The position numbers were made by a program, and so were the translations under genes. The notes beneath the pieces are model-generated. The model saw only the letters and a list, made by a program, of their open reading frames with translations. It was not told the origin of the DNA and did no database searches. Positions 12,416 through 12,807 of a stretch of 12,807 nt of DNA are shown here, one piece after another. The DNA is from Phoronis ovalis (lineage: Eukaryota > Phoronida > Phoronidae). The stretch is taken from positions 1-12,807 of the forward strand of contig JAOXYB010042381.1 of assembly GCA_028565635.1 (NCBI GenBank), given 5' to 3'. Every line of letters starts with the position of its first letter. Positions within the stretch are counted from its first letter, which is position 1.

Positions 12416-12649
12416 GGGGATGATAAAATTTGATTGGCTGAGAAACTTCAAACCCAATAATATCTATTTAGAATGAGTTAACAAAGCTGTGGAAGATGAC
12501 AATGATATGAAAATGTTCATTGCAATGTTTCTTATGTCTGATATATGTCAGTCTACAAACATTTCAAAACAAAAACAGTATTTCATTGCTGCTAATTTTC
12601 AGCACCTTGCAAACATTTAACCACTAGCCCAATTCACACTTACACTTGG

Positions 12650-12807
12650 AGCGCTTCATAATAAAACGCTCTATAATAAAGCGCTTCACTTTCCGTCCAC
12701 ACTGGCATGCTTATTCGCTTCTATCTTCAAATATCTGGAAGCGCTTTATTCTACTTTGATGCTCTTCCGTTATGCGGAGCTCTTTAGTTCAAGGAGGTGT
12801 ATATATA
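12650..12807. repeat. AGCGCTTC repeat region, cut by the right edge
   Basis: Short tandem units AGCGCTTCATAATAAA, ACGCTCTATAATAAA and AGCGCTTCACTTTCC run from 12650 to about 12694. An inverted form, GAAGCGCTTTATT, is at 12738-12750, and further GC-richer sequence continues to the window end. Composition differs clearly from the surrounding AT-rich DNA. It is probably part of a dispersed repeat that continues outside the window. Confidence 0.55.

Overview
The window is AT-rich (about 70% by eye), intron-bearing animal DNA. It holds one recognisable gene, on the minus strand: the 5' part of a bHLH-PAS transcription factor of the trachealess / NPAS1 / NPAS3 family. Nine coding exons can be placed, from an ATG at 7856 down to 243. 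All junctions are GT-AG, all codon phases agree across the eight joins, and together they encode 412 complete residues. The reading frame leaves the window at the left edge, so the C-terminal region and stop codon lie outside. The protein shows, in order, a short N-terminal leader (residues 1-28), an intact bHLH (about 33-86), PAS-A (about 118-250, with a Ser/Pro/Asp-rich insert) and PAS-B (about 300-412).

Layout. 1-242 is intron. 243-5658 holds exons 9 to 2, split by introns of 273-1560 bp. Intron 1 (5659-7773) is 2.1 kb. Exon 1 is at 7774-7856, with a TATA-like box just upstream at 7909-7916. The remaining 4.9 kb (7917-12807) is the upstream flank. I find no coding exon, tRNA or rRNA in it, only repeats and possible regulatory sequence.

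Repeats. Intron 5 carries a 927-bp mariner/Tc1-type non-autonomous element (2654-3580) with about 34-bp inverted ends and a flanking TA duplication. The far right of the window is a repeat cluster: a roughly 455-bp unit with CCCGGG-containing inverted ends around a degenerate minisatellite (11790-12245), a pair of inverted CCAAT-box arms (12300-12415), and an AGCGCTTC repeat running to the window edge (12650-12807). Smaller tandem, palindromic and dispersed repeats occur in introns 1, 6 and 8 and at 9570-10790.

Organism. The gene family is confined to animals. The moderate introns, AT content and repeat types suggest an invertebrate, perhaps marine, but I cannot name the phylum. The bHLH and PAS-A resemble insect trachealess closely, while PAS-B is noticeably more diverged. 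By family knowledge the protein would pair with ARNT/tango in the nucleus and regulate development of tubular or neural tissues. That role is inferred from homology. I did not find evidence of a new multi-gene system here; the interest lies in the divergent PAS-B, the short leader exon, and the repeat units.
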